A DNA stretch of 64,000 nucleotides from the NCBI GenBank assembly GCA_002279355.1, contig NCBV01000037.1, positions 1 through 64,000 on the forward strand, given 5' to 3'. How positions within the stretch are numbered: position 1 is the stretch's first letter; every line of letters starts with the position of its first letter. The notes below the pieces were generated by a model that saw nothing but the letters and a program-made list of their open reading frames with translations, did no database searches and was not told where the DNA came from. The position numbers and the translations under genes are program-made. Of the stretch, positions 61,620 to 64,000 are shown piece by piece. This DNA comes from Acidiphilium sp. 37-60-79. GTDB lineage: Bacteria; Pseudomonadota; Alphaproteobacteria; Acetobacterales; Acetobacteraceae.

Positions 61620-62460
61620 GATATTTCGTCTCTCCTTGCCGCTCAGCGCGCTCTCGCCGCAGAAATTCCGCCGCCAACGCCACATAAGCCTGCGCTCCGG
61701 GCGAGCGAATATCATAGAGCAAAATCGGCTTGCCGTGGCTTGGCGCCTCAGTAATGCGAATATTTCGTGGAATCGCGGTCTCAAATACCCGCGATTTGAA
61801 GTGATCGCGCACATCATTCACCACCGCAACTGAAAAATTATTGCGCCGATCCAACATCGTCAGCACAATCCCGCCCATCACCAAACTCGGATTATGGCTG
61901 CGCCGCACCAGCTCGATCGTTCGGGTCATTTGGGTGATGCCCTCAAGCGCAAAAAACTCGCATTGCAGCGGCACAATCACCAACGATGCGGCGACCAGTG
62001 CGTTCAAAGTGAGTAAACTCAACCCGGGCGGACAATCAATGAACACATAGTCAAACAATCCAGCAAAGGCCGGCGCGCCAATCGTTTGCGCAATGAGGCG
62101 CTCTCGGTGCGGCGTCGCTGCAAACTCCAAATCCACCCCCACCAGATCCTCCGTCGCTGGGATCAAGGACAGGCCAGGAATCTCGGTCGGATGCACCAAA
62201 TCATCCGGTGTGGCATCGCCCGCCAACAGCGCATAAGCGCCAACCCCGCGCGCCGAAGCGACGAGGCCCAACCCGGTTGAGGCATTGCCTTGCGGATCCA
62301 AATCAATCAACAAAACCCGCTCGCCGGAAACCGCGAGAGCTGCTGCCAAATTGATCGCAGTCGTCGTTTTACCGACGCCACCTTTCTGATTAGCAATCGC
62401 CACAATCCGTGGCGGTTTGGGCGAACGAGCGGGTTGTTCAGGTGACACGGCGGATCCCAT
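61612..62460 (-). CDS. parA: chromosome partition ATPase ParA
   Basis: A protein of 282 residues. IVAIANQKGGVGKTTTAINL is the deviant Walker A motif, LIDLDPQGNASTG Walker A', and YVFIDCPPGLSLLTLNAL Walker B. It moves ParB-parS complexes. ATG 62460 overlaps rsmG by 23 bp; GTG 62448 is an alternative start. It is in the same operon as rsmG and parB. Confidence 0.96.
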   Translation of the reverse strand: MGSAVSPEQPARSPKPPRIVAIANQKGGVGKTTTAINLAAALAVSGERVLLIDLDPQGNASTGLGLVASARGVGAYALLAGDATPDDLVHPTEIPGLSLIPATEDLVGVDLEFAATPHRERLIAQTIGAPAFAGLFDYVFIDCPPGLSLLTLNALVAASLVIVPLQCEFFALEGITQMTRTIELVRRSHNPSLVMGGIVLTMLDRRNNFSVAVVNDVRDHFKSRVFETAIPRNIRITEAPSHGKPILLYDIRSPGAQAYVALAAEFLRRERAERQGETKYHE

Positions 62461-63049
62461 CAAGACGAAAAATAACTGCATCAGGGTCGGTGCAACTCGC
62501 CACGCGGCCAATCGCCATGTGCCACTGCCCAGAGGCCGCGGTCAACTCAATTTCTGCCTGACGGCCTTTAGGGAACAAGCAAAACCCCTCCGGCTTCAGC
62601 AATGGCGCCGCGAGCTCCAACAGCTGACCCAGCGGTGCCAAGGCACGCGCAGTGACCAGTGAGGCTCGCGCGAGTGAAAGCGTTTCGATGCGTGCGGCGA
62701 TCACGGTGACATCGACACCCAATTCAACCGCGATATGTTGCAAAAACGCGGCCTTTCGATGATCCGACTCAATCAACGTCATTTTCAAGGATGGCCGCGC
62801 GAGAGCCAAGATCATGCCAGGAAACCCGGCGCCAGCACCCAAATCGATCCCATCAACGATCTCACCGGGTACCAGCGGCAAAAGCTGAAGCGAGTCGAGT
62901 ATGTGGCGGGCCCAAACATGGTCGATATCCGCCCGGGCGATCAGATTAATCCGCAGCGTCCACCGGCGCAGCTCGGCTTCGAATAGCCGTAGCCGGTCAA
63001 GTGTTTCACGTGAAACAAGAGCTTCGATCGCCGCCAAATTGTGTTTCAC
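62438..63049 (-). CDS. rsmG: 16S rRNA m7G527 methyltransferase
   Basis: A 203-residue RsmG. DGIDLGAGAGFPGMILALA is the SAM-binding loop, VSRETLDRLRLFEAELRRWT the N-terminal helix, and TARALAPLGQLLELAAPLL a conserved later segment. It methylates G527 of 16S rRNA. The start is GTG 63049, inside a parS site; the VSRET codons form a second parS. It follows mnmG. Confidence 0.96.
   Translation of the reverse strand: MKHNLAAIEALVSRETLDRLRLFEAELRRWTLRINLIARADIDHVWARHILDSLQLLPLVPGEIVDGIDLGAGAGFPGMILALARPSLKMTLIESDHRKAAFLQHIAVELGVDVTVIAARIETLSLARASLVTARALAPLGQLLELAAPLLKPEGFCLFPKGRQAEIELTAASGQWHMAIGRVASCTDPDAVIFRLDGIRRVT
63002..63017. other. parS site 1, within rsmG
   Basis: TGTTTCACGTGAAACA is a perfect copy of the widely conserved parS palindrome bound by ParB. 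It lies inside rsmG, encoding VSRET. Confidence 0.95.
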
Positions 63050-63057
63050 GTGAAACA
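63042..63057. other. parS site 2, at the rsmG start
   Basis: A second perfect TGTTTCACGTGAAACA, 40 bp from the first. It covers the rsmG GTG start codon and ends 4 bp from the mnmG stop. Confidence 0.95.
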
Positions 63058-63061
63058 GGCC

Positions 63062-64000
63062 TCACGCGGCTTGGCTGCGCGGCCGGCGCAGCGCCGCAAA
63101 TACGGCCCCTATCGCAGCCGGAGTCATGCCCTCCAGGCGTCCCGCGTCGCCGAGCGATGAGGGGCGGAAGCGCTCTAGCCGTGCCCGTAGCTCCGCCGAC
63201 AGGCCGCCTACTGTGGCGTAATTGAACTCATCTGGAATCAGCACCGCATCATCTTTGGTCCGGGCTTTGATCTCTTGATCTTGGCGGCCAAGATAGCCCG
63301 CGTAATGCTGATCGGCCGCGATGATGTCGGCGGCGATGGCTTGGCGAATACGTGTTGGCGATCGGCGCCGATACATCCCCATTCGATGCCGAGCGCAGTC
63401 AAGCGCAGGTCCGCATTGTCGGCGCGGAGGCGGAGGCGGTGTTCGGCACGGGAGGTAAACATGCGGTATGGCTCGGTCACGCCACGGGTGACCAGATCAT
63501 CGATGAGGACGCCGACATAAGCTTGGGCGCGGGTGAGTTTGATGGGAGCCTTGTTGTTGGCGCGGTTGGTGGCGTTGATGCCGGCGATGATGCCTTGGGC
63601 GGCGGCTTCTTCGTAGCCGGTGGTGCCGTTAATTTGGCCGGCGAGGAACAGGCCCGGCATTTGTTTGAGTTCGAGACTGTGACGCAAGGCCCTTGGGTCG
63701 ATGTAGTCATATTCTACCGCGTAGCCGGGCTGCAGAATTTTCACTTGCGCAAGGCCGGGCATGGTTTGGATGAAGGCTTGCTGGATGGCTTCGGGCAGGC
63801 TGGTGGAGATGCCGTTGGGATAGACGATGTCGCTGTCCAGCCCTTCGGGTTCCAGAAACACTTGGTGGCGGGATTTATCGGCGAAACGGACGATTTTGTC
63901 CTCGATGGAGGGGCAGTAGCGCGGGCCGACACCTTCGATTTGACCGCCATAGACGGCGGATTGATGCAGATTATCGCGGATGATGCTGTGGGTATCGGCG
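63062..64000 (-). pseudogene. mnmG: mnmG (gidA), 3' part, with one missing base
   Basis: The C-terminal part of the tRNA uridine-5-carboxymethylaminomethyl enzyme MnmG; the 5' part is outside the window. [55 protein letters not shown] and [20 protein letters not shown] are conserved. At GCCAAGCC (about 63338-63343) the frame is lost. One more base there would join RQHVFAK to [20 protein letters not shown], which continues to the stop at 63062. MnmG is a core enzyme, so a sequencing error is likely. Confidence 0.85.

Overview
The window looks like a chromosomal segment of a GC-rich alphaproteobacterium, most likely in the Rhodospirillales/Acetobacteraceae. This is inferred from gene content and was not checked by any search. 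Supporting signs are the mnmG-rsmG-parA-parB cluster with two perfect parS sites, the bamA-skp-lpxD-fabZ-lpxA-lpxI lipid A cluster using LpxI, a CysH carrying the iron-sulfur cysteines of APS-type reductases, and a DabAB-like inorganic-carbon operon.

Layout. 1-1083: end of a tRNA-Gly, tRNA-Trp, secE and nusG, then a terminator; the ribosomal protein genes that usually follow are absent. 1090-3992: a His-rich DmeF-type metal exporter, a small membrane protein and a CtaG-like protein. 4141-12184: outer-membrane assembly and lipid A genes, then gloA and a sulfotransferase-like gene. 12317-18417: folB and a set of small exported proteins (CHRD, PRC-barrel, Met/Gly-rich, Lys/Met-rich), a methyltransferase and a GT8-like glycosyltransferase. 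18431-23617: dabB-dabA plus a small third gene, with a divergent LysR regulator. 23628-29212: an Lrp-type regulator divergent from cobA-cysJ-cysH-cysI (assimilatory sulfate reduction with siroheme precursor synthesis).

About 29.3-51.5 kb is a Mu-like transposable prophage on the minus strand. From the high-coordinate end it reads: repressor, Ner, ParB-like regulator, a stand-alone MuA-type DNA-binding protein, MuA, MuB, Gam, GemA; then, after an IS5-like insertion sequence, the tail module from a beheaded sheath gene to the fibre genes. The late-activator, lysis, terminase, portal and capsid genes that normally lie between GemA and the sheath are missing, so the element cannot build a phage head. 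Its tail-assembly chaperone keeps a clear -1 frameshift site.

51.6-60.8 kb is an accessory stretch: an arylsulfatase, an ExoY/edema-factor-like nucleotidyl cyclase with all recognisable catalytic residues (the most striking gene here), small membrane proteins, a CoA-transferase, an orphan PEP-CTERM tail, a divergent Nramp-like transporter, inverted repeats and a VOC pseudogene. 60.8-64 kb is the parB-parA-rsmG-mnmG partition cluster, usually near the replication origin.

Four genes (dabB, the arylsulfatase, a small membrane protein at 55.6 kb, mnmG) are each broken by one single-base indel, three of them in or beside short homopolymers. Because mnmG is a core gene, sequencing or assembly errors are a serious alternative to real gene decay.
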